Below, piece after piece: positions 34,648 to 46,536 of a stretch of DNA of 64,000 bases (the stretch's first letter is position 1; the number at the start of each line of letters is the position of its first letter). The position numbers and the translations under genes were made by a program. The notes under the pieces are model-generated. The model searched no databases and was not told where the DNA came from. It was given only the letters and a program-made list of their open reading frames with translations. Source of the DNA: Entoloma clypeatum (taxonomy: Eukaryota; Basidiomycota; Agaricomycetes; Agaricales; Entolomataceae); NCBI GenBank assembly GCA_963565915.1, contig OY751494.1:2108001-2172000 (forward strand), in the 5' to 3' direction.

Positions 34648-35427
34648 ATGGTCAATCCATTTGCCCTCGTTGCCCCCGCCTCCCGAGGACTTTCTCTGGC
34701 GCTTACCAGGCACCTTCTCCAAACAACCACCCTTCCTGTGTATGCAACCCATCGTTCCCAAGCCGCAGCCAAAATGAAAGCCCTCATCCTCGAACCTCTC
34801 CAAGATGTCGACCCAGATAGACTTCAGCTCCTAAACTTGGAACTCACCTCGGAATCCAGCATCTCTTCCGCTGCAGAGTCTCTTGCCAAAATGCTTTCTT
34901 CTGGCTCTTACCTGCAAACCGGCTTCTTCACGGGAGGCATTCTGCACCCCGAAAAACAACCAGCCGATCTCGACCTCGCAAAAATCACATCCACGTTCCA
35001 GATCAACGTCATCTCGCATCTGTTGCTCATCAAACACTTTTCGCGATTCCTTCCGTCGGCTTCTTGCGCGCAGAAAAATCAACAGCTGGAAGAACGACCT
35101 GCGAAATGGGTCCATGTCTCTGCTCGTGTTGGGTCTATCAGCGACAATGCCCGCGGCGGGTGGTACTCGTATCGCTCTTCCAAGGCGGCTCTCAACCAGG
35201 TCGTGAAGACGTTTGATTTGCAGCTTCAGATGAACAAGACTCGGGCTATATGTGTCGGCGTTCATCCCGGTACGGTCAAGACGGATCTGAGCAAAGGTTT
35301 TTGGGAGAGGAACGAGCTTTTTGAGCCAGAGGATGCTGCAAAGAAATTGATCGATGTCGTTGCAAATTTGAAACCAGAGCAGAGGGCCAAGATCTGGGAC
35401 TGGGCCGGGAAAGAGGTTCCATGGTGA
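34648..35427 (+). CDS. Short-chain dehydrogenase/reductase
   Basis: NAD(P)-dependent oxidoreductase with a Rossmann fold; substrate unknown. It is intronless: ATG 34648-34650 to TGA 35425-35427, 259 aa. The nucleotide-binding start is a divergent SDR glycine motif (LVAPASRGLSLALTRHLL). Then come strand ends VYATHR and NLELTSESS, the NVISHLLLIKHF helix, the catalytic-region WVHVSARVGSISDN, and the active-site YRSSK within SYRSSKAALNQVVKTF, followed by CVGVHPGTVKTDLSKGF. This matches the small C-factor-like SDRs. It converges on the ALAS gene with about 200 bp between stops. Confidence 0.85.
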   Translation: MVNPFALVAPASRGLSLALTRHLLQTTTLPVYATHRSQAAAKMKALILEPLQDVDPDRLQLLNLELTSESSISSAAESLAKMLSSGSYLQTGFFTGGILHPEKQPADLDLAKITSTFQINVISHLLLIKHFSRFLPSASCAQKNQQLEERPAKWVHVSARVGSISDNARGGWYSYRSSKAALNQVVKTFDLQLQMNKTRAICVGVHPGTVKTDLSKGFWERNELFEPEDAAKKLIDVVANLKPEQRAKIWDWAGKEVPW

Positions 35428-35629
35428 TATACAAAAGTTCTTTTCTCTCCAAAACACGATCAGCAGCAGGGACCATGAATGATAGAACCTAGGTCATGTA
35501 CAGACTTCACTCAGTAATCATCAATCAGTATTCGCCTTGTGAAAAGTAATCATTAGTTTTCTACATAGCAAACAACCTGAAAGCAACACAAAACATAGAG
35601 TATAAAGATCCAAGTACGTGGTAGACAAC

Positions 35630-37931
35630 TTAAGCAGAGGTGGTGAGAGCGGGCGACACGATAGAAATCTGCATCTCCTCGGCCGAAGCAGCGCGCCTGC
35701 CCACCCCGGTCTTCTTCTTCAAAGCACCCAAACCAGCGTTCGCCGCACGAACCGAGGTCTCCTCTTCAACCCTGCCCAAGAGAGTGTTGAATCTTCCACG
35801 AGCTGCCGCAACGGCCTTTGGATCGACCACAGGCTTGTCCCCGTTGTGCAACATCCGAGGTGCAATCCCATCCAACAAGCCGAGCTGCGCGTCTGTCCAC
35901 ATGGGGTCCACTTCGTCAGAAGTACCAGGAAGACCGACACCGGCACGGCCGCCAGCCGCCTTCCAGTCCTGCAGACGGTTGATCTTGAGCTCGGTGAAGA
36001 TCGTGTCGACCGCGCGCACGAGTTTATCCATCTGTTCGAGGGTGTGACGGGGTGTGACGGTGATGCGGAGGCGTTCTTCGCCGACAGCGACAGTGGGATA
36101 GTTGATGGATTGGACGTAAATGTTATGTTCAGTGAGAAGTTTGTCCGAGGCAGCTTTCGCTAGGGTGGCATTGCCGACCAGAACGGGGACGATGTGTGAG
36201 GGGCCAGGGCTATTGGCTCATTTTGAGTACATGACGGAATGTTACGAGGGAATGAAAAAAGCTTACACGACAGGAACGTCAAGTTCGGCAAAGCGGCGCT
36301 TGACTTCTCGGACATTGACTTGCTTGAGTTGCCTATCACCGACATATGCCTTCTGGTAAGTTACGCTTGCACGAGCACCAGCGACCGTCGCGGGAGGCAA
36401 AGACGTTGTAAAAATGAAACCGGGAGCATAAGACCGAATCATGTCAACAAAGTCCATAGATCCAGCGATATAACCTCCAACAGCACCGTAAGCCTTGCCA
36501 AGAGTACCTGCGCAAAAAATCAGCGCACGATAAGCGTCTGATTTGGGGAGTACCTACCAGTGATAATGTCGACGCGATCCATGACAGAACCCGGGATAGC
36601 ATGTGGGCTTTCGCCCGCTGCCTTTTGAGCGTCATAGTCCAGATGCTCGGCAACACCGGCGCCTCGGGGCCCGTAAAGTCCGACGGCGTGAACCTAAGGC
36701 GGTTGTGAGCAGCCGTTCAAAGATTCAAGAAGGAGCCGACATACCTCGTCAAGGAAGGTCAAAGCCCCATACTGCTCAGCAAGGTCACAAATCTCCTTGA
36801 TAGGGCCGATGCTGCCGCACATAGAATAGACACTCTCAAAAGCGATGACCTTTGGAGTCTCCTTTGGATACTGCTTGAGCTTCGCCTCCAGATCTTGGAG
36901 GTCATTGTGCTTGAACAGAACACGTTTAGCGAGGGAGTGACGCATGCCTTGGATCATGGAGGCGTGGTTCATGGTGTCGGAGAAGAATACGCAGCCGGGG
37001 AGTTTAGCACCGAGAGTGGACAGAGTGGCGTCATTTGCGACATAACAGGAAGAAAAGACAAGAGCGCCTGGCTTGCGATGAAGGATAGCAAGTTCTTGTT
37101 CAAGGCCTAGATGCATTGCACCGTTTCCGGCAATGTTACGGGTACCGCCGGCACCATGACCGTACTTGTCTAGAGTGCGACTGAGCAAGAGGACATTTAG
37201 AGAAAATGAATGAGCAAATGTCAAGAGAAGACGCACTGCATAGTTTCGAGGACGACAGGATTGTTGCCCATGCCGAGATAATCATTGGCACACCAGACCT
37301 CGACTTCGTCCTTGACATCGCCAGTGTGGGCAACTGGGAACTTGTTGGCAAGACGATTAATGTTGTTAAAGTAGCGGTAAGAGCTATCGTTGTGTTTCTT
37401 GTCCAGTTCGTTGACGTAAAAGGCCTCGTAGTCGAATGAACCAGGGAGTGTTGCCTTGGGTTTCGGGGTTGCCTTGGCAGCCTCAGCAGCGGCCTTTTGG
37501 TGGAAGGGACAGCCAGCAGCAGCGGCAGCGGCAGATTCTGCCTTGGCCTTCTTGGCAGCGGCAAGCTTTGCCTTCTTTTTGGCAGCGGCGGCGAGGTCAT
37601 CTGCCATCCGAGCGGCGGCTCTTGCAGCGGACGCATGAGGACACATGTCAATGGTTGCGCCTGGGGGGGGAAAGACACCCTGTTCTTTGTGAATTTTCTC
37701 AAGGTCAGCGCTGGCTGCGACGCTGGCAAAGCCGGCGACGATCTGCTGGGAGCGGACGTTGAGGGCTGGACCCATGACGGGGCATTTGGTTGCGCGCTCT
37801 GTGAGTACGGAGAGGGAGGGGAAGCGGGGAGAGGCAGAGGTGGAGAGGGCGCGAAGGGTGGTGTTCTTGGTACGGCCGAGGTATGGGCAGGAGGCCTTGA
37901 AGCGAGTGAAGGAGGAAAGCTTGTCCATCAT
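35630..37931 (-). CDS. HEM1: 5-aminolevulinate synthase, mitochondrial
   Basis: PLP enzyme that condenses glycine and succinyl-CoA, the first and usually limiting step of heme synthesis. Two adjacent ATGs (37926-37931) start a mitochondrial presequence. The N-terminus carries four Cys-Pro heme-regulatory-type motifs (SCPYL, KCPVM, MCPHA, GCPFH) and a long Ala/Lys-rich linker. The catalytic core is complete: [65 protein letters not shown], the PLP-lysine region [18 protein letters not shown], and FTTSLPP. The stop is at 35630. About four to five exons. The CP motifs suggest heme-sensitive import or activity, as known for other ALAS proteins. Confidence 0.95.
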
Positions 37932-38008
37932 AATTTTGGGTGAAGGAACGACGACGACTACTTATTTAATTGTCAGCCAATCAGAATCAGTCTATTACCT
38001 TACTCCGG

Positions 38009-39652
38009 TTAGATCGTCAATAAGCAGCCTTCCAACACATCCACCGCTTCATCCACCTCTTCCCGACAAATCACCAGACTCGGTACAAGCCGCACTACGT
38101 CCGTACCCGCGGTAAGAACAAACACCCCCCGCTCTCTCGCCATCTTCACCACAACACCCGCTTGCTCAGCGTTTTTAAATCCCAGACCAAGTATCAATCC
38201 CCGCCCACGGATCTTTGATTGTAGAATATTCGGAAACCATCTCGGCAGCTGTTCCAGGCGACCTGTCAAATATCTGCTACTTTCATTGATCTGTTCCACA
38301 GTCGTCGGAGACTTGAGCTTTGACAGAACATAGTGTCCCAGAGCACACGCCAATGGCGATCCTCCGAACGTCGTACCATGAGTACCTGTCAAATTCGCGT
38401 CACAGGGTAACCTGTGTAAGATGAACCGAAAACACTCACCTGCGGTCATCGTATCCGCTACACTGTCTCTCAACATCACCCCACCAATGGGGTATCCGTT
38501 CGCGAGCGGTTTAGCCATAGTCACGATATCTGGGTGGCAATCCACAGGTAGCCCCGAATGAGCCCAAAGCTGTCCCGTCCTGAACAGCCCACACTGCACT
38601 CCGTCAGCTCACGTGAAACGCGGACCAAAAATCGCCCACCTGAATCTCGTCAAAAATCAACACCGCTCCGGTCTCATCGCATCGTTTCCGCAACGCCCGC
38701 AACCACTCCGTTTCAGCAACATTAATCCCCCCCTCACCCTGTATCGGCTCAACAATTACACCGCACGTATCATCCGTCACCAAGCTCTTCAACCCCTCCA
38801 TATCGTTCAACCGTCCCACATCTATCCCAGGCAATAGAGGCCCAAACGGTGCTTGGTACTTTGGGTTGGTCGTCACGCTGAGGGATCCTAAACTCCGGCC
38901 ATGGAACGACCCCCCGAAGCATGCGATCCGCGTTTTGTTGCACTCTGGCGCGTCCCATGAACGCCCAGGTGCAGCTGCTGCCCAGCGATCTTTCCCGACT
39001 TTGCGCGCAATTTTCAGCGCACCCTCGTTGGCTTCTGTCCCTGAATTGGAGAAGAACACTTTTGCCCCTGACGTGTCTTTGGTGCTTTGGCAAGGGAAAC
39101 CGAGGCCGCCCTCGGCCTTTGTAGTCGTGACCAAGAGTTCCGCTAGTTTACCTGCCCATTGATTGTGCCACACGTTACTTGTGTGCAGTAGCTTTCCCGA
39201 CTGTTCTTTTATGCACTGCAATCATCGTAAGCTTGACGTCAGGAATAGAGATAATAACAAGTGAACATTACCTCGACAAATCCCTCGTCCCCGTGCCCCA
39301 GCGCGTTCACAGCGATACCTGCGCTAAAGTCGAGGTACTTTTGACCCTCCGTATCCCACAGGTACGAGCCTTTGCCATGCAAGAGAACGAGGTCGGGTCG
39401 CGCGTACACAGGAAGGAGGTACTCTTGAGAGCGAGACAACACCTTGGCAGTCGCTGGCCCAGGGTAGGATGGCACGGAATGGGTAGCGGTTTTGTATCGC
39501 GTAGAGGGTGAGGTGGGAAACTAGAGGGGCAAGAAAAAAATTGTTTGACATCGAATCAATCATTGGGGCAGGACATGAAAATGTACATCGGAGGAAGTTG
39601 AGAACAAACGGACGAGTGGTCTCGTCTTCAACCTCAGAGGAGCTACGAGCAT
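38009..39652 (-). CDS. ARG8: Acetylornithine aminotransferase, mitochondrial
   Basis: PLP class-III aminotransferase of arginine synthesis. The first exon is short: ATG 39650-39652 encodes a presequence rich in Arg and Ser (MLVAPLRLKTRPLVRLFSTS). A 68-bp intron joins it in phase to the mature part (YLLPVYARPDLVLLHGKGSY). The core has FSAGIAVNALGHGD, FFSNSGTEANEGALKIAR, CFGGSFHGRSLGSLSVT, VEPIQGEGGIN, FDEIQ rejoined to CGLFRTG, the PLP-lysine region MAKPLANGYPIGG, and GTTFGGSPLACAL. Stop TAA 38009-38011. About five exons. The next upstream ATG (39728) is out of phase with the splice, supporting the chosen start. Confidence 0.93.
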
Positions 39653-39880
39653 CAAGGTCTGACTGGCGGGGACCCAGCAGTTCAAGTATGAGTGGGGGGA
39701 TGGGAGTATGCACAGGGTCTGACTCCATGATTAGCCGATGAATATATCAATATTGCAATGTTCAAGGCACTTCTCTAATCACAATCTGGACTACATATAC
39801 AGCAGAAAGAACGCAGTCTGAGAGACATAACAACAGAATAAACTGTTTCGACCAAAGGGCCTGTTTTCTTAGGCAGGATC

Positions 39881-41233
39881 CTAGTCACGACTAGGACTCC
39901 TCGAACTCCCCGATCGCGAGCTTACACTCATCGAAGATCCTGTGGATGCCGACCTACTCCTCGCACCGCGAGCAGGAGGAGGAGTGACAGACTTCGGCCT
40001 GCCCCTCCGTTCCTCTTCTTCCGGCCTGTCATGCCCAATATGAGGGCGGCGCGGGGGCGGGGGCGACCGCGACCTGGAAGGCGACCGAGCACTGCGACGG
40101 TAACGGGGCGGGGTAGGAGAACGTTCGCGGCGAGAGGGAGGTTCGGGGGTTCCTGAGCGGCGGGCGCGCGAAGGCTCTGCACGCGGCCCACGAGGTGGGC
40201 TGGGCGAGCGTCCTCTGCCGCGGTAGGGTGGTGTGGGAGGGGGAGACTGTTTGCGACGCATCGGAGGAGGGCTGTCGGAGCGCCCACGGCCGTTGCGGGA
40301 CCTGGAGGGCGAGCGAGAGGGTGAACGAGAAGGGAGGCGGCGGCGCGAACGGGGCGGCGGAGAGGGACGATCCAAAGTCCTCGGGGGAGGCATTCCACGT
40401 CGAGGGGGACTTCTGCTTCTGCTCCGTCTGTCACTTCGATAAGACCGGTCCCTATCCGTGTCCCCCCTGGAAGGCGGAAGGGGAGGAGGCGGCATGCGGT
40501 CTTTGCGCCTCAAATCATCGTCTTCCCGCTCCCTCCTTAGTCTATCCTCCTCTCTTCTCCTGAGCCTATCCTTTTCTCGTTTTTCGGCCTCCCATTTGAC
40601 CTTTTGCTCTTGGAATTTGAGGCGGTCTTCATCTCGTTTCCTGTCTCTCTCTTCCCTTTCAGTCTGCCTCTTGATCCTGTTTTCTTCTTGTTTTTCTCTG
40701 TCAAAGGCATCACCAACTTGATAGTCACTGCGCGTGCCAAAAGCAGCAGCCATTTTGGTGAGCTCAACCTTTTTCGCGAGAGCGAGACCATGAGTGTCTG
40801 AAGATTTCAGGTTCTTGACATTCGTGGTTATGGTAACCTTGAGTAATTCGGCGCGAAGTGCGTTAACATGTAACTCAATCTGGTCTTCAGGAATCCTACG
40901 GAAGCACAGAGTCAGTTGGGATGTCAACGTTGAAGTGGAGGACATGGACCTACCCTTCGTCCTCGAGCTTGAGCTGGAGCTCCAAGCATTTTACTTCGAC
41001 CTTTCTCTTCCTCTCGTGTTCTAGAATGCCTTGGTCGGGCTCGCGATGCTTGGGTGGAGCTGCATCCCAAGCACTGGCACGATCTTGGGATGTCTCATGG
41101 ACGCGAAGGACAGAGAGGTTGCGGGTGACATAGCCGTTAGTTCCGCTGCACAATGGGTGAGCGTTGTGGTGAGTGAGGGACGAGAAACAACTTACCTTCC
41201 ACGGGGAGTGGTCAGTCCGATGCCGTTGTACAT
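39881..41233 (-). CDS. CWC21: Pre-mRNA splicing protein Cwc21 / SRRM2-like (cwf21 domain, RS-rich)
   Basis: Spliceosome component; Cwc21/SRm300 proteins sit near Prp8 and stabilise the catalytic spliceosome. ATG 41231-41233 starts the hallmark N-terminus [24 protein letters not shown], split by an intron. The cwf21 domain follows ([21 protein letters not shown], intron, [18 protein letters not shown]). After [19 protein letters not shown] comes a long Arg/Glu coiled region and an SR/SP/RP-rich tail to the stop at 39881. Metazoan SRRM2 has the same order with a much longer tail. The start is 196 bp from the divergent hydrolase gene. Confidence 0.9.
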
Positions 41234-41429
41234 GATTGTCAGAAGACAAAGGCAGAGTCACGTGGTCACAAACAGTGACGAGAGAGGCTCGGCATCGGCA
41301 CGATTGACGAGCTGTGTAAGTAGAAAAGGCGGTGAGTGTGACTGAGACTGTCCAGTGCGCACTGCTGCCTACTCGTCCACCATTCCCGCCAGGTTCCTCC
41401 CTCTCCCCCTCCTCCGCAGAGTCGCTGCG

Positions 41430-42995
41430 ATGGATCCCTCCCTCCTCGACCCCCTCCCGCCCGCACGCGAGATACCCTCTGCCTTCTCAGCTAGCATTCG
41501 CAGTTGGTACGTCTTCGCCATGCTCAGTTCGTCGCCCCGCATTCACAACCTTTTAGGTGGTCTGTTAGCGAGAAACAAGGCGCCATCAGCGAGGAACGTC
41601 TCCTCAGGTGCGCCAATCAACACTTGCAGCAATCACATTTGCTGACCCTATCCTATCAGACGACTACCTTTCTTCAGCCCAAAGCAATTGTCGACCACAC
41701 CCAGCACGGATAGTCCCGTCATCGCACACAGCGCTCGCATCGACCTCGACAAACCCCACCATTACCTCAATACCCTCTCCATCACCTCAACATCCCCGTC
41801 CCCCACCGCACCTCCTCCCGCCATCCTCCTGCATGGCTACGGCGCAGGGCTTGGCTTCTTCTACCAGAACTTCCCCGTCCTCGCACAGTGGGCTGGCCGC
41901 CGAGGAACCTCCGTCTACGCTCTCGATTGGCTGGGCATGGGCCGCTCCGCCCGCGTCCCCTTTACCATCAAGGCCAAACGCGACGACATATCAGGCCGTG
42001 TATCTGAAGCCGAATCATTCTTTGTCGAATCCCTCGAAGAGTGGCGCCATAAGATGGGCTTGGACAAGATGACCCTCGTCGGACACTCCCTCGGCGCATA
42101 CTTCAGCGTGGTCTACGCCCTGAAATACCCCTCACGCGTGAACAAACTTGTGTTGCTTTCGCCGGCCGGCGTTCCTCGCGGCCCAAACTACACCGCCCCG
42201 GAGCGAGAGCTGACCGATGAGGAAAGCTCCGTCCATTCAGGCTCGGCTGAGGCTGCCACCATGGCCGAGGTGGACAGCATCAGAACAGACCAGAAGGCAG
42301 AGAAGGAGCAACAGAGCAAAACCCGCAGGTTTCTGATGTATCTGTGGGAAGAGGGCTGGAGTCCTTTCCAAGTTGTCCGCTCGACGTTGTTTTGGGGACC
42401 CATGTTGATCGGCAAGGTCGGTGAACTCGCTCCACCCGGGTTGGTTTTTATACATCTCATTCCGTTGCAGTATTCGTCGCGTAGGTTTATGGGGTTGAGT
42501 GAGACAGATACCCGAGATTTGCATGACTATATCATGAACATCACCCTTGCAAAAGGGTCTGGTGAATATTGTATATGTAAGTGCCTTTCATTCCATTGTT
42601 TGTGATATTTATCTCGACGAGTTTAGCCCATATATTGGCACCAGGCGCACACGCGCGCATGCCCCTGGTGGACCGCGTCGCAGCTTTGAAGATTCCCGTT
42701 ACCTTTGTCTGTACGTGTCGCATCGCAAACATATCTTTCTTCTCCGTAACTTGGTGCTTCACAGATGGAGATCATGATTGGATGGATCCTAAAGGTGGCA
42801 CAGAGTCCGTAGAAAACCTACGACAAGCGGGCAACGGGAAAGGAAGAATGTACATTATCAGTAATGCGGGACATCATGGTATGTTTCTAAGTACACACTC
42901 AAGTTGCATTCCACTGATGCCAGGTTCATCAAGTATACCTCGACAATGTCAAAGCTGTTAACGATCTCCTCCTGAAAGAACTCGACCGCCAATAG
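41430..42995 (+). CDS. Alpha/beta hydrolase, CGI-58/ABHD5-Cld1 family
   Basis: Lipid hydrolase or acyltransferase acting on phospholipids or cardiolipin at mitochondria or lipid droplets. ATG 41430-41432. Three short exons ([17 protein letters not shown], then [17 protein letters not shown], then [10 protein letters not shown]) lead to the core: [17 protein letters not shown] (oxyanion HG), [16 protein letters not shown], and the nucleophile elbow [12 protein letters not shown] cap region follows, then [11 protein letters not shown], and the family HX4D motif NAGHHVYLDN rejoined by an intron. Stop TAG 42993-42995. The Ser-Asp-His set and the HX4D acyltransferase motif are all present. Confidence 0.88.
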
Positions 42996-43195
42996 AATAC
43001 TCTGCAGTCAACATAGATTCTATGCAACACTTTGTTGGAGTGTTATGTATATATTTGGGGCATTTCTAGGATACAATATTTTTACAATAATAATCGTTGA
43101 AACGAACTGTGAATACTTATGCACAAGAGACAGGCTGTTCTGACAATATAAAGTACAATCCAAGAAGGGATGGAAAGAGCTGATCAACTTTAATC

Positions 43196-45221
43196 TCATT
43201 CAGCCCAGACATTGATATTCCGATCTGGATACCTACAGTCCAATTATCGTCAGTGGCAGTACAAGAAACCTGGAGAAGCGGATGTACTTGGCCTTGATCC
43301 TCTCTGCCAGGTCCTTCTCATAAATTTGGTCAGGCCCCAATTGGTTGCCCAACGTTAACCATCTGAAATCCAGAATCAAGTGTCGCCCTCTCAACGAGAC
43401 CGACGCAGAACGCACCCAGGACGAGTATTGTGTTTACGACCAAAGACCTCGATCTTCCTGCCTCCAGGGCACATCCGTTCAATCAGACCGTATACCTCGT
43501 CTGGCTTTCGGCTCGTTTCCCTGACTTCCGACACGATAACATCGGTGTCTAGCCCCCGATTCACCCATGACGGAAACTTCAAAGCGCCGTATTCGTCGGT
43601 GACGGTTTTGACACCCACAAGCATATGTTCTTTCGTGTGGTTTAGCCAGTGACCTGTCCGCCCTGTACGTATCACCCGTTGGAGCTAGAAATTGTCGCTT
43701 AGGGGTGTGGGTATATGCAGAGGCGACGGGACTGACTTGATTGGTTTTGACCCAAATCACTTCGTCGACGCGGGTATAGCCCCAAACCCGAAGACATTCA
43801 CGGCCCACCTCCATTGCTCGGCCTGTGACCCAGAGAAAGAGGAGGCCTTCGTCTTGTAGGGTCGGGATAGGCATGGCACGCATCTCGTCGTCTGTCATTG
43901 TGCCGTATGGCAACTGGAAATGGTAGCAAAGAAATAAAAATCAGGGGCGAATGCAATGCAAGAGTTTTGGACATACGCTCATGTGAATGTCCCAAGGAGG
44001 GTCCGCCATGATGACATGGAATTTGCCCAGTACCGAATAGTCGAACCGCCGCAGGTCACAATTGATCCATTGAGGTGGAAGCTAGCCAAGAAACATGTCA
44101 ACCCCCATCGAAGGGAAACTCTGACAGAACTGACCACTCTCATGTCTCTGCCTTTCGGGCCCATACCTATTTCAAGTTTGTGCGTCTTCGTCTTCCGAAC
44201 GACTTCTTTGCTTTTCCCGTTGTTCATCGACTCTCCGTCCCCCTCATCCCAATCGACTTCATAGTGAAGGTACCGACACGGCGCTTTCTCCTTCCCACGC
44301 CCACCTGCGCCGAGTCCGGAAGGCAAAGACGCTGGGCCCCGTAGGTTCGGCTGTATCTGCCCATGAGCATGGGTCGATCCAGGGAAGGGTGGTATAGAGG
44401 GAGATTGCGCATATGTCGGTTCTGAGTAGCAGGTGTTTAGGTACGAACAGTGTCCGAGGGTGGCGTCAGTGTGTGGGCGGATAAGGGGTCGGAAATGCAC
44501 GCGGTCGCATATGCTGGCGAACACTGGAGAGGGCGGAGAGGACGCGCTGGCGGCGAGCTGTCGGGCCTTCGCGCACTCGTCCTTGGTGACATGGGAGCAA
44601 ATGGGCTCAAACCTCTCTTGGGTAGACCGGAACTGTTTAAACGTTGAGCACTTCGAAGCTATGACTGAGTGATAGAAGGCGGAATCTGACCTGTTCTGCC
44701 AGCACGCGCCGTTTCGCTGTGCTCCTCTGCAAAATGGTGTACACCTCTCTCATTTCCTTGCTGAGGCTCTCCAACGTGGTCGGCTGTGGGGGCGGAATAT
44801 CTTCGTACGAATCCTCCTCCTGGTCGCCGGCAGCGGAATCTGCGTCTTCGTCTATCACTCTTTTGCGTTTGCGGTAATTGGGTGCATCGCCTGAGGCAGC
44901 TTCGGCTCCAGGAAGGGCGCGCCCCGAGGGGTGCAGAACGATATCCAGGACAGTCATTTCGTTGTCCCCGCGGGAGAAAGAGATGGACCCATGCTCCCAT
45001 GTGTGCGAGAGAGTTTCAAGGATGTGTTCAAAGCGAGATTTGTCGGTGAGTTTGAACCTGAGGTTGGGTGAGGATGGGTTGATGAAAAGGCCTGTTGGGG
45101 GTTTGGTGGCCACGACGCGTGCCAGAAGGCTCGTTGTCAATATTGGAAATGACACTTTCCCTGTGGATACAAGCGACCTGAGAGCGGTTATGGCCAATAG
45201 CCTGAGTTCGTCTTCGGACAT
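43196..45221 (-). CDS. IME4: N6-adenosine mRNA methyltransferase catalytic subunit (METTL3/Ime4, MT-A70)
   Basis: SAM-dependent writer of m6A in mRNA, usually paired with a METTL14-like protein. ATG 45219-45221 ([17 protein letters not shown]). The N-terminal half is helical and has a nuclear-signal-like KRKRV followed by acidic residues. A cysteine-containing region ([26 protein letters not shown]) precedes the MT-A70 domain. The catalytic motif [15 protein letters not shown] is intact, followed by [35 protein letters not shown], and [14 protein letters not shown]. The end is [11 protein letters not shown] with TGA at 43196-43198. About seven exons. The DPPW and LPYGTM features fit METTL3 rather than METTL14. 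Confidence 0.92.
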
Positions 45222-45488
45222 AATGAAGGCGACCTTATGGCAGTTTGCATCCGCGTGAGACTGAAGTAACTTTGTATATTGACATGATGCTGTATAGATT
45301 GAGTTTGACTTGCTTCTTTAAGTAGCCTCAATGATTACAGTATTCAAGTTTTGAATCGAGTGACAAGAACTATGGCCGACTATATGCTGTTGCATAAAAA
45401 AAGCCGCAACTGTATGGCGATGGCTGGTGACGTGTTGGCGGCTGGTTGGTATGTTGCCATGCTCCGGCAGAATATGAGGGCCTAGGGA

Positions 45489-46009
45489 TCACTGCACCGT
45501 CTCCAGCCTAATGGCTGCCAGCTCCGTCCTCATATGCTCCAAGTCTGCCTCTGCTCTCTCTGCCCTGGCTTCTGCAGCCTCAGCACGCCACTCAACTGCC
45601 TTCCGTCTGTTTTCACAGGCTATTATCTAACCAAGCATAGAATGAAACACCAGTTACCACAAGTGAAGTGGAAAACTTACTGGCTGCTTGAAGATGGTCA
45701 GGTTCATCTGGAAATCTTGAATGAAAGGCTTTGTGTCGATCCGTTCCCCTGTGTATACAACGATTGAGTGCCACTTCCCATCTGTACCCTCCATCTTATT
45801 TTTAGCATTTGTACCCTGTTCAGCATCTACCTGTGGCGAGCAAGTTGTTTTGACCTTGACATGTGGATGGTAAATCTCCTTGAGGATTTTGATGATTGTT
45901 CCAGAGAACCAGTAGCAATTTTCCATAAACAGAAGATACCCAGGTCTGCTGTCATGGACTGTACATGCAAGAACAACAAGTTCAGGGACCAGGAGTGGTG
46001 TCCATCAGC
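45489..46009 (-). pseudogene. Fragment of an unassigned gene family (NCYWF motif)
   Basis: Two coding blocks join in phase through a GTAAGT-TTAG intron (about 45618-45674). The first contains LLVPELVVLACTVHDSRPGYLL and ENCYWFSGTIIKILKEIYH, ending ..QMNLTIFKQP. The second is a coiled coil (ENRRKAVEWRAEAAEARAER) ending in ETVQ and TGA 45489-45491. A TGA sits just upstream of the first block, at about 46010, and no start codon or continuing exon is clear. So this is a 3' fragment or a decaying copy next to the transposon cluster. I do not know its function. Confidence 0.45.
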
Positions 46010-46536
46010 AAACCCTGATTTTTGGCTGTAGTAAATTGTAGCAAACACACCCAAATCTGTAGGGCCCTGTAGGGTTGGAGTGATCTGTAGAGGACGGTAG
46101 TGCTGTAGTGCTGTAGTGCTGTAGTAGTATGTAGGGCCATAGTGTACAGTAGCATTGGAGCAAGGTAGTACAGTAGTTGTATATTAACAGTAGGAACCTA
46201 CATGGTGTCTAGTCTAAAAATGACACCTTGCTATGTAATTCACACTTAAAGGTACTGTATGCCATGGGCTGGGACAGGCAGAATAGACAGAATATCATAT
46301 TTCGACTAGGTAAAACATGAAACTAAACTGAGTGCCGCAGCTGTGCACCCCTAATCTCCTTGCATGTCCCTCCGTCCTCGTGTATGTCCTGCCCTTCACC
46401 CATGTTCTGCCATTGCCGAACCATAGCCATAGGGGTATCCCTCCCCACCACACTCGCCACCGTCGTGTTCTCTGTTAGTGTGCTGCAGCGTGGCTGAGCA
46501 GGGTGCTGTCCCCCACTCCATGCATTCCTCACTATG
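46010..46536. other. Non-coding flank of Gypsy 1 with short GTAG-rich repeats
   Basis: No gene seen. Around 46055-46200 the sequence is rich in tandem CTGTAGTG-like units and GTAGGG words. Around 46330-46530 it is C/T-rich and loosely resembles the sequence on the other side of the Gypsy element (53115-53320), sharing words such as CGTCGTGTTCTC and TTCTCTGT.AGTGTG. Confidence 0.45.

Noticed and set aside
39653..39728. Earlier ATG (39728) as start of acetylornithine aminotransferase
   Set aside because: Its frame enters the intron out of phase with the mature protein. The ATG at 39652 is in phase and gives an ideal mitochondrial presequence.
46055..46200. CRISPR-like or structured repeat array in the CTGTAGTG-rich stretch
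   Set aside because: The units are short, directly tandem and have no unique spacers. The host is a eukaryote, so this is simple-sequence repeat.
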